64,000 nt of DNA, taken from Ignavibacteriales bacterium. Its GTDB lineage: Bacteria; Bacteroidota; Ignavibacteria; Tepidaquicellales; Tepidaquicellaceae. Positions 7,194 to 15,455 of the stretch are shown here, one piece after another. Both the position numbers and the translations under genes were made by a program. Each line of letters begins with the position of its first letter. Position 1 is the first letter of the stretch. The stretch lies in the NCBI GenBank assembly GCA_020635255.1, contig JACKAC010000004.1, positions 50,199 through 114,198 of the forward strand, written 5' to 3'. The notes under the pieces are model-generated. The model was not told the DNA's origin and did no database searches. It saw only the letters and a program-made list of their open reading frames with translations.

Positions 7194-8720
7194 ATGAACC
7201 CATCAACTGAGTTATTCAATCTGATAAAGAGTATGGATAAGTCTGAAAAGAGGTATTTCAAGCTTAGCTTCTCAGGCAGGAAAAATTCCAACTTTCTGAA
7301 ATTATTCGATGAGATCGAATCACAGGACAGTTATAATGAAAAAGTAATAAAAGAAAAGTTCAGTAATGAGAAATTTGTAAACCAGTTAACTTTCACAAAG
7401 AATTATCTCTATAATAGTATACTGAATTCACTTATCTCCTATAACCGTGTAAACTCATCCGAGACACGACTAACAGAAATGGTGATCAAACTGAGGATTC
7501 TATTTGATAAGGCATTATATCCTCAATATTTTAAAATGCTTGTGAAATACAAGCAAAAGGCTATTGAATATGAAAAATTTTATATTCACTTAGAGATTCT
7601 CCGACTTCAAAGACTGATCAGTGAAACCCGGAAATTTAGAATAATTGATCAGGAACAGTTATACATCGAGGAAAAGGTTATCCTAAAAAAGATTGCAAAT
7701 CTCGGAGAGTATTCAAAATTGTTTTACAATTCAAAGAGACTAAGAAGAAAAGCTGGAATTAGCGGGAAGATCGAAAACATAAAACAAGCTGATAAAATAT
7801 TAAAGCATAGGCTCCTCAGCAACGAAAAAAATGCTCTCTCCTCTCAAGCCAGAGAATACTTTCACCATATAAGATATGTACTTTACTCTATTAAAGGAGA
7901 TGAACAAAAGCGGTATGAATCCTGCCGGGAAAGGCTCGAATGTATAGAATCCAACCCTAAACCCTTTTTGGATGATATAGTAAACGTTAGAAAAGAGACG
8001 CTGTTTGCACTTGCTGAACTTACCATTGAAATGAACAACACAAATGAGTTTAAAAATCATCTGCAAAAGTTTCTTATTTCAAACAACTCTAACGAAGTAA
8101 TAGAAAGAAAAATAATCTCGGATTACATCGACTTGAGACATATCATGCAGAATAATTTTTTAAAGAACGGGGAAAACGTAATCGAAAGAGTGGAACAAAA
8201 GCTTGTTAAGCACAAAGGTAAGCTCGACAAAGATATGGAACTGGAAAGTATGTTTATGATCGCAAAATACTATTTTTATAAAAGTAATTTCGATATTGCA
8301 CTTACAAAAAATAACGACGTCCTTTCACATCCTGTCATAAAATACCGACATGACATATATATCAACTCTAAATTATTAAACATAGCACTGCATTACGAAC
8401 TAGGCAACATATCACTTGCCGAATATCTTATCGATTCTATGAAAAAAATGCTTCGCCATGATACAGAACAATACAATGATGAGTTAAAAACTTTAAGCCT
8501 TGTCAATAAGTTAGTGCTAACCCATGGACATAATGTATCGGATAAACAAAATGATATAAAAACTGAGCTGGAAGAACTTCAACAGAGTGCACTAAATAAA
8601 AATGTTGGATATTATTTCAACATTATAAAGTGGGTAGAGAGTAAACTTGAGATACTCCAAACAGCTAAGCCTGAAAGGCCTTATAAACAGGGTGTTTTAA
8701 CAAAAAAAGCGACGGGATAA
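7194..8720 (+). CDS. Conserved-looking helical protein of unknown function
   Basis: 508 aa, no signal peptide or membrane segment, very rich in Lys, Glu, Asn and Leu and predicted by eye to be almost all helix. It begins MNPSTELFNLIKSMDKSEKRYFK. I have seen similar N-termini in FCB-group proteins of about 500 aa without a known role. The helical spacing in the second half (about 270-450) is TPR-like, but no repeat is clean. It is a single gene between divergent and convergent neighbours, ending in a shared terminator. I do not assign a function. Confidence 0.8.
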   Translation: MNPSTELFNLIKSMDKSEKRYFKLSFSGRKNSNFLKLFDEIESQDSYNEKVIKEKFSNEKFVNQLTFTKNYLYNSILNSLISYNRVNSSETRLTEMVIKLRILFDKALYPQYFKMLVKYKQKAIEYEKFYIHLEILRLQRLISETRKFRIIDQEQLYIEEKVILKKIANLGEYSKLFYNSKRLRRKAGISGKIENIKQADKILKHRLLSNEKNALSSQAREYFHHIRYVLYSIKGDEQKRYESCRERLECIESNPKPFLDDIVNVRKETLFALAELTIEMNNTNEFKNHLQKFLISNNSNEVIERKIISDYIDLRHIMQNNFLKNGENVIERVEQKLVKHKGKLDKDMELESMFMIAKYYFYKSNFDIALTKNNDVLSHPVIKYRHDIYINSKLLNIALHYELGNISLAEYLIDSMKKMLRHDTEQYNDELKTLSLVNKLVLTHGHNVSDKQNDIKTELEELQQSALNKNVGYYFNIIKWVESKLEILQTAKPERPYKQGVLTKKATG

Positions 8721-8737
8721 TACCCATCGCTTTTTTT
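8702..8737. terminator. Bidirectional terminator between convergent genes
   Basis: Arms 8702-8712 and 8727-8737 pair (AAAAAAAGCGA with TCGCTTTTTTT), continued by GGG/CCC after one mismatch, with a 6-nt loop. Long A and T runs on both sides let it serve the plus gene (whose stop codon lies in it) and the minus-strand H1-like gene. Confidence 0.85.
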
Positions 8738-8758
8738 AAAACTAGACTTCAGACCATA

Positions 8759-9055
8759 TTACTTTGCGCGCTGCAAAGCCCTGATGAGTTGAGCCTTTTT
8801 CATTTTGTGACGTCCGCTGATTTTTTTCCTCTTAGCAAGTCTAAGAAGTTGATCAACAGTCATCCCTGCCATACCGGTTGCTTTTTTCTTAGCAGCCTTC
8901 TTTCTTCTAGCAGGAGCTTTCTTTCTTCTTGCAGGTGCTTTTTTTCTGGCAGGCCTCTTAGCTGCTTTTCTCCTTGCAGGTTTCCTTGCCGCTTTTTTCC
9001 TGGCAGGCTTCCTTGCAGCTTTTTTCTTGGCAGCTTTCCTTTTGGTCTTAGCCAT
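8759..9055 (-). CDS. Histone H1-like DNA-binding protein with Rho_N/SAP-like C-terminus
   Basis: 98 aa. Residues 1-60 are a low-complexity Lys/Ala/Arg/Pro tail built from KKAARKPAR-type units, like eukaryotic H1 tails and bacterial Hc1/Hc2/AlgP proteins. Residues 61-98 (GMTVDQLLRLAKRKK...KAQLIRALQ) look like a helix-extended-loop-helix of the Rho N-terminal or SAP type. Such proteins bind and compact DNA; the C-terminal motif may give DNA or RNA preference. A clean AGGAG ribosome-binding site precedes the ATG, and a strong promoter lies upstream, so high expression is likely. The repetitive DNA invites length variation between strains. Confidence 0.85.
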   Translation of the reverse strand: MAKTKRKAAKKKAARKPARKKAARKPARRKAAKRPARKKAPARRKKAPARRKKAAKKKATGMAGMTVDQLLRLAKRKKISGRHKMKKAQLIRALQRAK

Positions 9056-9093
9056 GTTTTGTCTCCTTTAATTGGTTTGTAAAGAACCTTCTA

Positions 9094-9125
9094 CAAATTT
9101 AAAAAATTTAATTTATTAATACAAA
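9094..9125 (-). promoter_or_regulatory. Bacteroidota-type promoter for the H1-like gene
   Basis: Minus strand TTTG (9125-9122), 20 nt, TAAATTTG (9101-9094): a full match to TTTG / TAnnTTTG. The start of transcription would be about 30 nt before the ATG at 9055. Confidence 0.72.
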
Positions 9126-9190
9126 GTATTTTTTCTGCAAGTGAAATTTTTTTCTCTTGTTAAAAAAAGAAATTGATGTACAAAAAAATT

Positions 9191-9976
9191 TTATAAGGAG
9201 ATGTCGCCTCTAAGAAAAGTAACTGCTCTTCCTTTTAAGAGGACACGGCTGTCGTTCATTTTTATTTTTACAACACCGCCTCTTTGTGATGCTTGATATG
9301 CAGTGAAGTAATCACGACCGGTCTTTTGCATCCAATAAGGACCTAGTGAGCAGTGCGCGGAGCCAGTAACAGGATCTTCATTAACTCCCTTTGACGGTGC
9401 AAAGAATCGGGACACAAAATCATATCCGTTACCGCTTGACTTAGCTGTAATGATAATCCCGAATTTCTCAAGCCCCATAAGGGTTTCCAAGGATGGGGAA
9501 ACATTTCTTAATTGTTCTTCAGATTCCAGTTCGCAAATGTAATGATATTCCGCCTCAGCAAAATTTACTGGCGTTACCTTAAGAGCTTCGATAAGTTTTT
9601 CATTCGGAGACACGTCTTTTACAGTGTAAGCAGGGAAGTTCATTTCGTATTCACCATTCTCATTTGTAACAGAGAGCAAACCGCTTAATGTATGGAACCG
9701 TGCTTCCTCATTTTGTGATAACATTCCCTGCTCCCAAAGTATATGAGCAGTTGCAAGCGTTGCATGCCCGCATAATTGCACTTCAACTTTCGGTGTAAAC
9801 CATTTTAAACTAAATCCTTCATCAATCTTTTTTACAAAGGCAGTCTCAGAGAGGTTCATTTCTGCAGCAATAGAGAGCATAATATTTTCAGGCATATCAT
9901 CATCTAAAATACAAACTCCGGCTGGATTGCCGGAGAAAAGTTTATCAGTGAAAGCATCTACCGTGAATATCTTCAT
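9191..9976 (-). CDS. PhzF-family isomerase/epimerase-like protein
   Basis: About 261 aa from the second Met (9976); the ORF opens two codons earlier. It has the family opening KIFTVDAFTDKLFSGNPAGVC, the catalytic-Glu motif NLSETAFV near residue 43, CGHATLATAH, and the C-terminal EDPVTGSAHCSLGPYW. This is the diaminopimelate-epimerase-like double fold. True PhzF makes phenazines, but no phenazine genes are here, so it is a family homologue of unknown substrate. It follows the subtilase gene almost without a gap and probably ends that transcript. Confidence 0.88.
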   Translation of the reverse strand: MKIFTVDAFTDKLFSGNPAGVCILDDDMPENIMLSIAAEMNLSETAFVKKIDEGFSLKWFTPKVEVQLCGHATLATAHILWEQGMLSQNEEARFHTLSGLLSVTNENGEYEMNFPAYTVKDVSPNEKLIEALKVTPVNFAEAEYHYICELESEEQLRNVSPSLETLMGLEKFGIIITAKSSGNGYDFVSRFFAPSKGVNEDPVTGSAHCSLGPYWMQKTGRDYFTAYQASQRGGVVKIKMNDSRVLLKGRAVTFLRGDISL

Positions 9977-9983
9977 TATCAAA

Positions 9984-11777
9984 TTATTTATTTTGTTCGA
10001 TCAATGTTCTTATTGCGCCTTCAATATTCAGCTTACCATATCCCCATTTATTATTTGGAAGGTCATCCCCGGTAAACCTGTCTTTTGAAGCTGAGCTGTA
10101 GATAAGTTGTTTGAATCTTGGGTTATCCAATGTATTATCATATTGAAGAAGTAATGCCGCTGTTCCTACCACGTGTGGAGCGGCTGAACTGGTTCCGCTA
10201 AATATCTGGTAGCTGTAATTAGTCGCAGTAGAGAATGTAGTATGCCCCGGAGCCACGATATCGACCCCCAGCCGTCCATTGATAAGGGGTCCTCTTCCGC
10301 TGTAACTGCAAAGTTTACCGATCTCATCGCCCGGGTAGAAGGGGAAATTAACCGTATAAGCACCAGTAGAAATAAGGCTGTCCGCCGTAGAAGGGAATGT
10401 AACCGTATATACCTCTGAAATTTTATTGGATTTCCAGTGCGAATTTCCATCCCAGCCCTGGGAGACATCAACAACATACCCCTGTAGCTCCAACTCCTTA
10501 TCCGTACTCACATTTATCTTCCAGTCACCCTTTACGCTTCCGGAATCTTTCTCCGAAAAGCCAAATCTGAACATTGCTGTACCCTTCGATGATACATCCC
10601 TCGAATAGAATATATTGTAATCTCCAACCCTAATAAAGCCTGAGCCGTCCCTTAATTCATCACTTTCCTTACCATCCGGGGTTTCTATCGTGATTACCGG
10701 GTAAACATTCGGATCACGCCACAAAATAGACGGAAATACACCGTCATTTACCTTACCCTCGGCGCGAGAGGGGCATTCTACTACATATGTCCTCTTATCT
10801 CCAGACTGTAGTTTATCATAAATATGCATTTTCCCGTCTGCAAGATTACCTGCCCCCCCAACCACTATAGTGCCATTAAGAGCCATCTGGGTAGTCAACC
10901 GCTCCTCTTCTGTGGATCCGTCCATGAATTCCCAACACCACTCACCATCTTCAAAAAGCAGTATATCCGGATTTTCTTCAGCCATGAAGCCAACCAGTTC
11001 CGGGAAATTCCTAACAAATCTTGGTGTATAGTCATACTTTATATTAGCAAATATCATCTCAGCGTTCGGGGCGATTCCGTGAAGCTTCTGCACACCATAT
11101 GTACCACCCATTATAATACCGGCAACCCCCGTACCATGCCCAATCGAATCAGGTTCTGTATAGATCAGGTCCACACCGCGTCTGCGGATAGTACCATCCT
11201 TTTCACGGACTGCTCTAACCTTAGAGGTATGTAAAGCAGTAATTTTCTCACCTACCGATAGGGTGTTGTTACCATCGTCATCTCTCACTATAAAGAGCAA
11301 TTCCCCGTATGTGGGATCCTGCTCGGTAAACCCGGCTTTTGGACCGAAATCTCTCTTTTTATTATTATTTGCATCATTATAGAGGAAATCAAAATTTGCC
11401 TCAAATTTCCTGCTGTTAGAGCCTATCATACCATATGTCTGGTCATTCATCTCTATATATCTCAATATCTCATTATCACTGGCAATACCGTCATTATCCA
11501 GATCCACCGCATCCTCACCCGGAACAAACTTACCGTCTCCATTGACGTCTATCCAGTTATAGTCTCCACCGTCGGCAAAGAAGAACATTGGGTGAAATAC
11601 ATCCACACCGGAATCCACATCACCTATTATTACACCTTTCCCGGTCAATACGTCACCATTCTTATCGTAAAATGTTTCGCTCAGCCTGGTTGTTATTATC
11701 ATGTCGTCAGGATTGAACTGCCCAAAGACATTATATGATGATAAAAAAAGGGAAATTCCAACTAATATTTTTTTCAT
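9984..11777 (-). CDS. Secreted subtilisin-like (S8) serine protease with large insertions
   Basis: 597 aa from the ATG at 11777, which gives a proper signal peptide (1-20, cut at VFGQ); the frame is open 25 codons further up. Catalytic triad: D55 in GDVDSGVD, H214 in GHGTGVAG, S530 in SGTSSAAPH; oxyanion Asn near 311. The D-to-H distance is about 160 residues instead of about 35, filled by a calcium-loop-rich insert (DVNGDGKF, DLDNDGIASDNE). A second insert of about 160 residues lies before the Ser region. There is no T9SS sorting domain, so it is probably periplasmic or exported otherwise. Confidence 0.9.
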   Translation of the reverse strand: MKKILVGISLFLSSYNVFGQFNPDDMIITTRLSETFYDKNGDVLTGKGVIIGDVDSGVDVFHPMFFFADGGDYNWIDVNGDGKFVPGEDAVDLDNDGIASDNEILRYIEMNDQTYGMIGSNSRKFEANFDFLYNDANNNKKRDFGPKAGFTEQDPTYGELLFIVRDDDGNNTLSVGEKITALHTSKVRAVREKDGTIRRRGVDLIYTEPDSIGHGTGVAGIIMGGTYGVQKLHGIAPNAEMIFANIKYDYTPRFVRNFPELVGFMAEENPDILLFEDGEWCWEFMDGSTEEERLTTQMALNGTIVVGGAGNLADGKMHIYDKLQSGDKRTYVVECPSRAEGKVNDGVFPSILWRDPNVYPVITIETPDGKESDELRDGSGFIRVGDYNIFYSRDVSSKGTAMFRFGFSEKDSGSVKGDWKINVSTDKELELQGYVVDVSQGWDGNSHWKSNKISEVYTVTFPSTADSLISTGAYTVNFPFYPGDEIGKLCSYSGRGPLINGRLGVDIVAPGHTTFSTATNYSYQIFSGTSSAAPHVVGTAALLLQYDNTLDNPRFKQLIYSSASKDRFTGDDLPNNKWGYGKLNIEGAIRTLIEQNK

Positions 11778-11865
11778 TATGATATAATTAATTTGATTCA
11801 ATATTACAGAGATGAATACAAGGAAAGAAAATAGGCTTACACAGCATTTCATTTGTACTCTTTAA

Positions 11866-12360
11866 TCAGTTCAAATACCTATCGTTTATGACTTTCAAAT
11901 GGTGCTTTTGGTGCCCGGCAATAATATAAAGTATCGCCTCTACAGAAATCTCACCACCGTTGGCTGTTCCCGTCCGTTTCATGATTTCATCCGTAAAGCT
12001 GTTAAATAAATACATGTTTGATTTCCTCAACAGTAATAACTCCTCGGCAAGATCCTTGAGAGTACGCGAAGAAAAGTTAGCATTTTCTACATAGTCATTC
12101 TCCTCAAACCCGGGGAGATCTGTCTTATCCTTCCTTGCGAATCTTGTTGCCCTGTACACAAAAACTCTCTCGGCATCTATTAAATGCCCTATTATTTCCT
12201 TGATCGTCCACTTCCCTTCAGCATATGAGTAATTAGCTTTATTCTCCGGTATTGTAGCAAGGAAAGCGTATGTAAAATTCATCTGTTCATCGAGAGTAAA
12301 TAATATATCATTATCTCTCACCAGGTCTATATATAAATCGTAAAACGGAGGATTTATCAT
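11866..12360 (-). CDS. DinB-family protein
   Basis: 164 aa four-helix protein of the DinB/YfiT superfamily. Putative metal-ligand histidines are in IIGHLIDAER (about residue 58) and in the C-terminal AGHQKHHLKV. Members are often metal-dependent thiol-S-transferases or related enzymes; the exact reaction is not readable. It overlaps the start of its minus-strand neighbour by 4 nt, so the two are translationally coupled. Confidence 0.87.
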   Translation of the reverse strand: MINPPFYDLYIDLVRDNDILFTLDEQMNFTYAFLATIPENKANYSYAEGKWTIKEIIGHLIDAERVFVYRATRFARKDKTDLPGFEENDYVENANFSSRTLKDLAEELLLLRKSNMYLFNSFTDEIMKRTGTANGGEISVEAILYIIAGHQKHHLKVINDRYLN

Positions 12361-12842
12361 TTCTTCCTTCTTTTAAAATTAAATACCAGCTGTTTATCCG
12401 TAGTCTGGTCGAGATTATCTACTACAACAAATAGTTCATCATCACTAACCTTCCTGTAAGCTATTCTCTGCGGAAAATCATGCTCCGGATTTTGAAATTC
12501 TGCATCTTCATTTGTTCCTGCAACAAATTGAAAATATGTCGTGTCCTGTAATACTGGTTGCGCAATATAATAAACCCCGTTATGATAGCCGTCATAAATA
12601 ACCTCCAGTGTAAGTATTTCCGAAAGCGATGAGTCACCTCCAAACACTTTATATGCTTCACCTGTGAACTTTGTGTCCGATTCCTTTGTCCATGATTCAT
12701 AAAACGCGCCCTGGGGAAATTCCGCACCCCAGTCACCTAGCATAAATTCAAATTGAGAAAGATCTGTAATGTCCTGTGCCATAGATGGTCCTGCTAAAGT
12801 TAGAAAGAAGATTTTCAAGAATGCAATTTTATATAGCTTCAT
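12357..12842 (-). CDS. Exported DUF6265-family protein
   Basis: 161 aa with a signal peptide (1-22, ending SMAQ). The mature part has the pattern F-x-LGDWGAEFPQGAFYESW near the start and NPEHDFPQRIAYRK near the end, which I recognise as the DUF6265 type, probably a small lipocalin-like beta-barrel. It lies between two DinB genes, 1 nt after one and overlapping the other by 4 nt, so it belongs to the same operon. Function unknown. Confidence 0.75.
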   Translation of the reverse strand: MKLYKIAFLKIFFLTLAGPSMAQDITDLSQFEFMLGDWGAEFPQGAFYESWTKESDTKFTGEAYKVFGGDSSLSEILTLEVIYDGYHNGVYYIAQPVLQDTTYFQFVAGTNEDAEFQNPEHDFPQRIAYRKVSDDELFVVVDNLDQTTDKQLVFNFKRRKK

Positions 12843-12843
12843 A

Positions 12844-13341
12844 TTATAAGGATTTTTGTTTTCTTATTTTTGAAAGCAGTACGCCAAGCTGTCCTGCATG
12901 ATAAACCTGGTGAAACTGCCATACTCCGGCAACTTCGGCTTTTGTTTTCACAAAATCCTCACCTTCTACATTAATACGAGCGTGTGGCTGTTCGAGTTCC
13001 TCGTCCGTAAGGGACAAATAAATTGTCCTGTTTTTCTCGCAAACATTAATCCACGCTTCACGAAGTTCCTTTACCGGGGGATAATCATTAACCGGTCTCT
13101 GTACGCTTCCGGACGCGAAATACTCCCTGTACCCGGGATAAATAAAATCTCCCTTGCCCATATATAAAGAAAAATCATCATCGCTTATCACCAGGTGTCC
13201 CAGTATCCATATACCCGAATTTCCGCTTTCGGTTATAGTATTGAGCAGGTCTTCGTCGGAAAGTGAACCTAACGGACCATTAACCCAGTTCAACATCCAT
13301 TCCCACTGCATCATAAGATGTTTTGCTACCGGGTTTTCCAT
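12844..13341 (-). CDS. DinB-family protein (second of the cluster)
   Basis: 165 aa. Likely metal-binding histidines in WILGHLVISDDDF (about residue 49) and FHQVYHAGQLGVLLSKIR near the C-terminus, the standard DinB_2 layout. It differs clearly from the other two DinB proteins in the window, so this is family expansion rather than recent duplication. It lies 15 nt after the SRPBCC gene and 1 nt before DUF6265, in the same operon. Confidence 0.87.
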   Translation of the reverse strand: MENPVAKHLMMQWEWMLNWVNGPLGSLSDEDLLNTITESGNSGIWILGHLVISDDDFSLYMGKGDFIYPGYREYFASGSVQRPVNDYPPVKELREAWINVCEKNRTIYLSLTDEELEQPHARINVEGEDFVKTKAEVAGVWQFHQVYHAGQLGVLLSKIRKQKSL

Positions 13342-13356
13342 TAAAATATTTTTAAA

Positions 13357-13794
13357 TTAATTACTGCGCTGTCTTTTCCATTTCTCGAAAGTGATCGGCA
13401 CACCTATTTCGAGAAACTGCTTCAGGTTATCGAGGGTCCATGTCCATCCTTCCCTCATTTGCTCAATACCTTCTTCGGTTTCAATTTTTGAGTGAGTAAT
13501 TCTGACTTTGGTTATGTCGTAGGTAAGTGAAATTATTTCGATCATTACTTCCGTGCCCGGGCAATGTTCCGGATTTTCCCATGTAAAGCGTATTTTTTCA
13601 AATGGCTTAAGCTCTATATATTCACCACAGTCACCATCATCATTCAGGTATTTTCCTCCAATACTTAGGTCGCCCTTTGCATTAGTAGTAAACCACTTGG
13701 ATAATATAAGCGGATCTGTAAGAGAATTGTATATATTAGCAGGTGTTGATTTTATCTCTTTCTCAACTATTAATTCAAGCTCACCCATTTCCAT
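13357..13794 (-). CDS. SRPBCC / AHSA1-domain protein
   Basis: 145 aa. Starts with the typical EKEIKSTPANIYNSLTDP...LSKWFTTNAKGD and continues PFEKIRFTWENPEH...EVMIEI, ending with GWTWTLDNLKQFLEIG. This is the START-like fold with a hydrophobic pocket (AHSA1-like). Such proteins bind or convert small hydrophobic molecules. It lies 15 nt after DUF899 and before the DinB gene, a neighbourhood seen in many bacterial accessory clusters. Confidence 0.88.
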   Translation of the reverse strand: MEMGELELIVEKEIKSTPANIYNSLTDPLILSKWFTTNAKGDLSIGGKYLNDDGDCGEYIELKPFEKIRFTWENPEHCPGTEVMIEIISLTYDITKVRITHSKIETEEGIEQMREGWTWTLDNLKQFLEIGVPITFEKWKRQRSN

Positions 13795-13809
13795 AAAATA
13801 TTATTTTCG

Positions 13810-14394
13810 TTATGAAGTGATAGTTATATTTTCCTCAGGTAGAAGATCGTAAAAGTGCCATACATTGCAGTAATAATCCGATGGTCCAAACCATTCCTTT
13901 GTAACCCTCTTTATCTTCCCGTCATTGGATTTCTCAAATACTGAAAGCCCGGGAAGATAATATGTTTCGCCGTCCTGTTCCATTGAATATCCCATGTCTC
14001 TTATGAACTCATTATTGTCCGGGGTAGCAGTCATAAATGTCCACCCTCTTGAATCTGCAAATTCCTTTTGTGTATCATGATCATCGGGGGAGATCAACAC
14101 AAATGCCCCCTTCTTCTGAATGTACTTATAAGTATCGTTAAAACCATCCGCCCACATCGTACAATAGGAACAATGTTTGCCCATATTGTGGATAGTAAAT
14201 AAATATTTCTGGTCACCAAATAGCTCTGCTAGCGACTTCTTCGATCCGTCACTGGTAATAAAATTATATTCGGTATCTATTTCTTTTTCTCCCAGTTTTG
14301 ATAAAAGCTCTAATCTTCTCTTTCTGAGCTTTTCGGACTCATTGAATATTTCATTTAATTCCGATTCAAGAGCTTTTTTTTCTTCGTTGCTCAT
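13810..14394 (-). CDS. DUF899 thioredoxin-like protein
   Basis: 194 aa: an N-terminal coiled helix (1-40, ALESELNEIFNESEKLRKRRLELL) then a thioredoxin-like fold with CSYCTMWADGFND near residue 80 in the place of CxxC, and VLISPDDHDTQKEFADSRGW after it. This matches DUF899. The second Cys of the pair is retained, so redox activity is possible. It is the first gene of the run DUF899-SRPBCC-DinB-DUF6265-DinB-subtilase-PhzF on the minus strand. An inverted repeat ACCAC-N10-GTGGT lies 21 nt upstream of its ATG. Confidence 0.82.
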   Translation of the reverse strand: MSNEEKKALESELNEIFNESEKLRKRRLELLSKLGEKEIDTEYNFITSDGSKKSLAELFGDQKYLFTIHNMGKHCSYCTMWADGFNDTYKYIQKKGAFVLISPDDHDTQKEFADSRGWTFMTATPDNNEFIRDMGYSMEQDGETYYLPGLSVFEKSNDGKIKRVTKEWFGPSDYYCNVWHFYDLLPEENITITS

Positions 14395-14414
14395 TTTTTT
14401 TAATGTTTGTTTTT

Positions 14415-14434
14415 ACCACAATTTTTTAAGTGGT
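14415..14434. promoter_or_regulatory. Inverted repeat upstream of the DUF899 operon
   Basis: ACCAC-N10-GTGGT, 21 nt before the start codon of DUF899. It could be an operator or a small 5'-UTR hairpin. No matching copy was seen elsewhere and no consensus promoter was found beside it, so support is weak. Confidence 0.3.
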
Positions 14435-14567
14435 TTTACTTACAAACACTCCCAAACGCTAAAGATTATAAAATTAGACTACAATTAAAATGCAAAAACC
14501 ATAGCAATAAAGGAGATTGCCGTTTATCTACAAGATTTTAACGAAAAATAGATGATTTAGTTATAAC

Positions 14568-14602
14568 AAAAAAAGCTCCGGAGATGATCTCCGAAGCTTT
14601 TT
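14568..14602 (-). terminator. Terminator after the tandem VOC genes
   Basis: Stem 14570-14577 / 14595-14602 (AAAAAGCT with AGCTTTTT), one mismatch, then CGGAGA/TCTCCG, loop TGA. The minus-strand T-run (14574 to 14568) lies just beyond the stop of the second VOC gene. It separates the AraC-VOC-VOC unit from the DUF899 operon. Confidence 0.82.
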
Positions 14603-14619
14603 AAATGATACACAGAAAA

Positions 14620-14988
14620 TTATTTCGGTGAGTGCATAGCAACTTTGTTTCCTTCGCTGTCCATGAATATTGCGAAAAAACCTATCTCCGGGGTTATTTC
14701 GGTTTTGGGTACTACCACGGAACCTCCGGCTTCCTCTACTTTAGCCAGCATCCCGGATAGATCGTCACCGCCGTTCAGATATATCAGCGCACCGTTAGCG
14801 CTGGGCTCGTACCCTTCACCGGCTACGATCGCCCCGTGCACGCCGCTTTCGCCGCCGCCGAGGAATCCCATTGTAAACGGTCCCATCTGCTCCTGGTGGA
14901 GTTCGTTTCCCGTAATGTGTCCGTAAAATTTCTTTGCTCTCTCGAAATCCGTTACCGGTATCTCGAACCAGTTAATTGAATTTGGCAT
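14620..14988 (-). CDS. VOC-family protein (glyoxalase/bleomycin-resistance fold), copy 1
   Basis: 122 aa made of paired beta-alpha-beta-beta-beta modules. Begins NSINWFEIPVTDFERAKKFYG and ends GFFAIFMDSEGNKVAMHSPK, the usual VOC ends. It is a clear tandem paralogue of the next gene upstream. VOC proteins are metal-dependent lyases, dioxygenases or antibiotic-binding proteins; which applies here cannot be told. Confidence 0.9.
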   Translation of the reverse strand: MPNSINWFEIPVTDFERAKKFYGHITGNELHQEQMGPFTMGFLGGGESGVHGAIVAGEGYEPSANGALIYLNGGDDLSGMLAKVEEAGGSVVVPKTEITPEIGFFAIFMDSEGNKVAMHSPK

Positions 14989-15027
14989 TTGTGTTTCCTT
15001 CCCTATTTTTAGAATTTTGGATTAATG

Positions 15028-15396
15028 TTAATTTGGTGAATGAAGTGCTACTTTGTTTCCCTCGGTATCGATGAATTCCGCCACATAACCTATTTCGGGA
15101 GTTACCTGCCTTTTTGGAGCGACTATCTTACCACCGGCTCCTTCTACTTTGTCTAACATTATCTGCAGATCATCGCCGCCGTTCAGGTAAAGCAAAGGAC
15201 CTTTGTCCGAAGGTTCATACCCGTCAGCCTGAAAAAGATGCCCGCTCACAGAGCCACGTTCAGCCGGGAAAAATGCAAGGTCTCTGCCTTGCATTTGCAT
15301 TTGCTGCATGCCTCCATCGAATAAAGCATTGTAAAAATCTACTGCCCTTTTGAAATCGGAGACTGGAATTGCAAACCAATTGATCGAATTTGACAT
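15028..15396 (-). CDS. VOC-family protein, copy 2
   Basis: 122 aa, same length and layout as its neighbour (NSINWFAIPVSDFKRAVDFY at the start, EGNKVALHSPN at the end) but different in the middle, with a Met/Gln-rich MQQMQMQGRD stretch near residue 31. Tandem duplication with divergence suggests two related ligands. It lies 39 nt before copy 1 and 59 nt after the AraC regulator, all on the minus strand. Confidence 0.9.
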   Translation of the reverse strand: MSNSINWFAIPVSDFKRAVDFYNALFDGGMQQMQMQGRDLAFFPAERGSVSGHLFQADGYEPSDKGPLLYLNGGDDLQIMLDKVEGAGGKIVAPKRQVTPEIGYVAEFIDTEGNKVALHSPN

Positions 15397-15455
15397 ACGA
15401 ATGAATTTTTTTGAGTTTAAAAATGGAGACTTAAATTAAGCGATTGCGATGTATT

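Noticed and set aside
8761..8779. ACTTTG-N7-CAAAG, similar to the CreD operator
   Set aside because: Spacer is 7 instead of 5, the right half-site is incomplete, and it lies in the coding end of the H1-like gene.
8789..9082. 97-aa plus-strand ORF rich in Ser, Leu, Phe and Cys
   Set aside because: Antisense shadow of the repetitive H1-like gene; it has no own ribosome-binding site or family pattern.
10824..11234. 136-aa plus-strand ORF inside the subtilase gene
   Set aside because: Antisense shadow without initiation signals.
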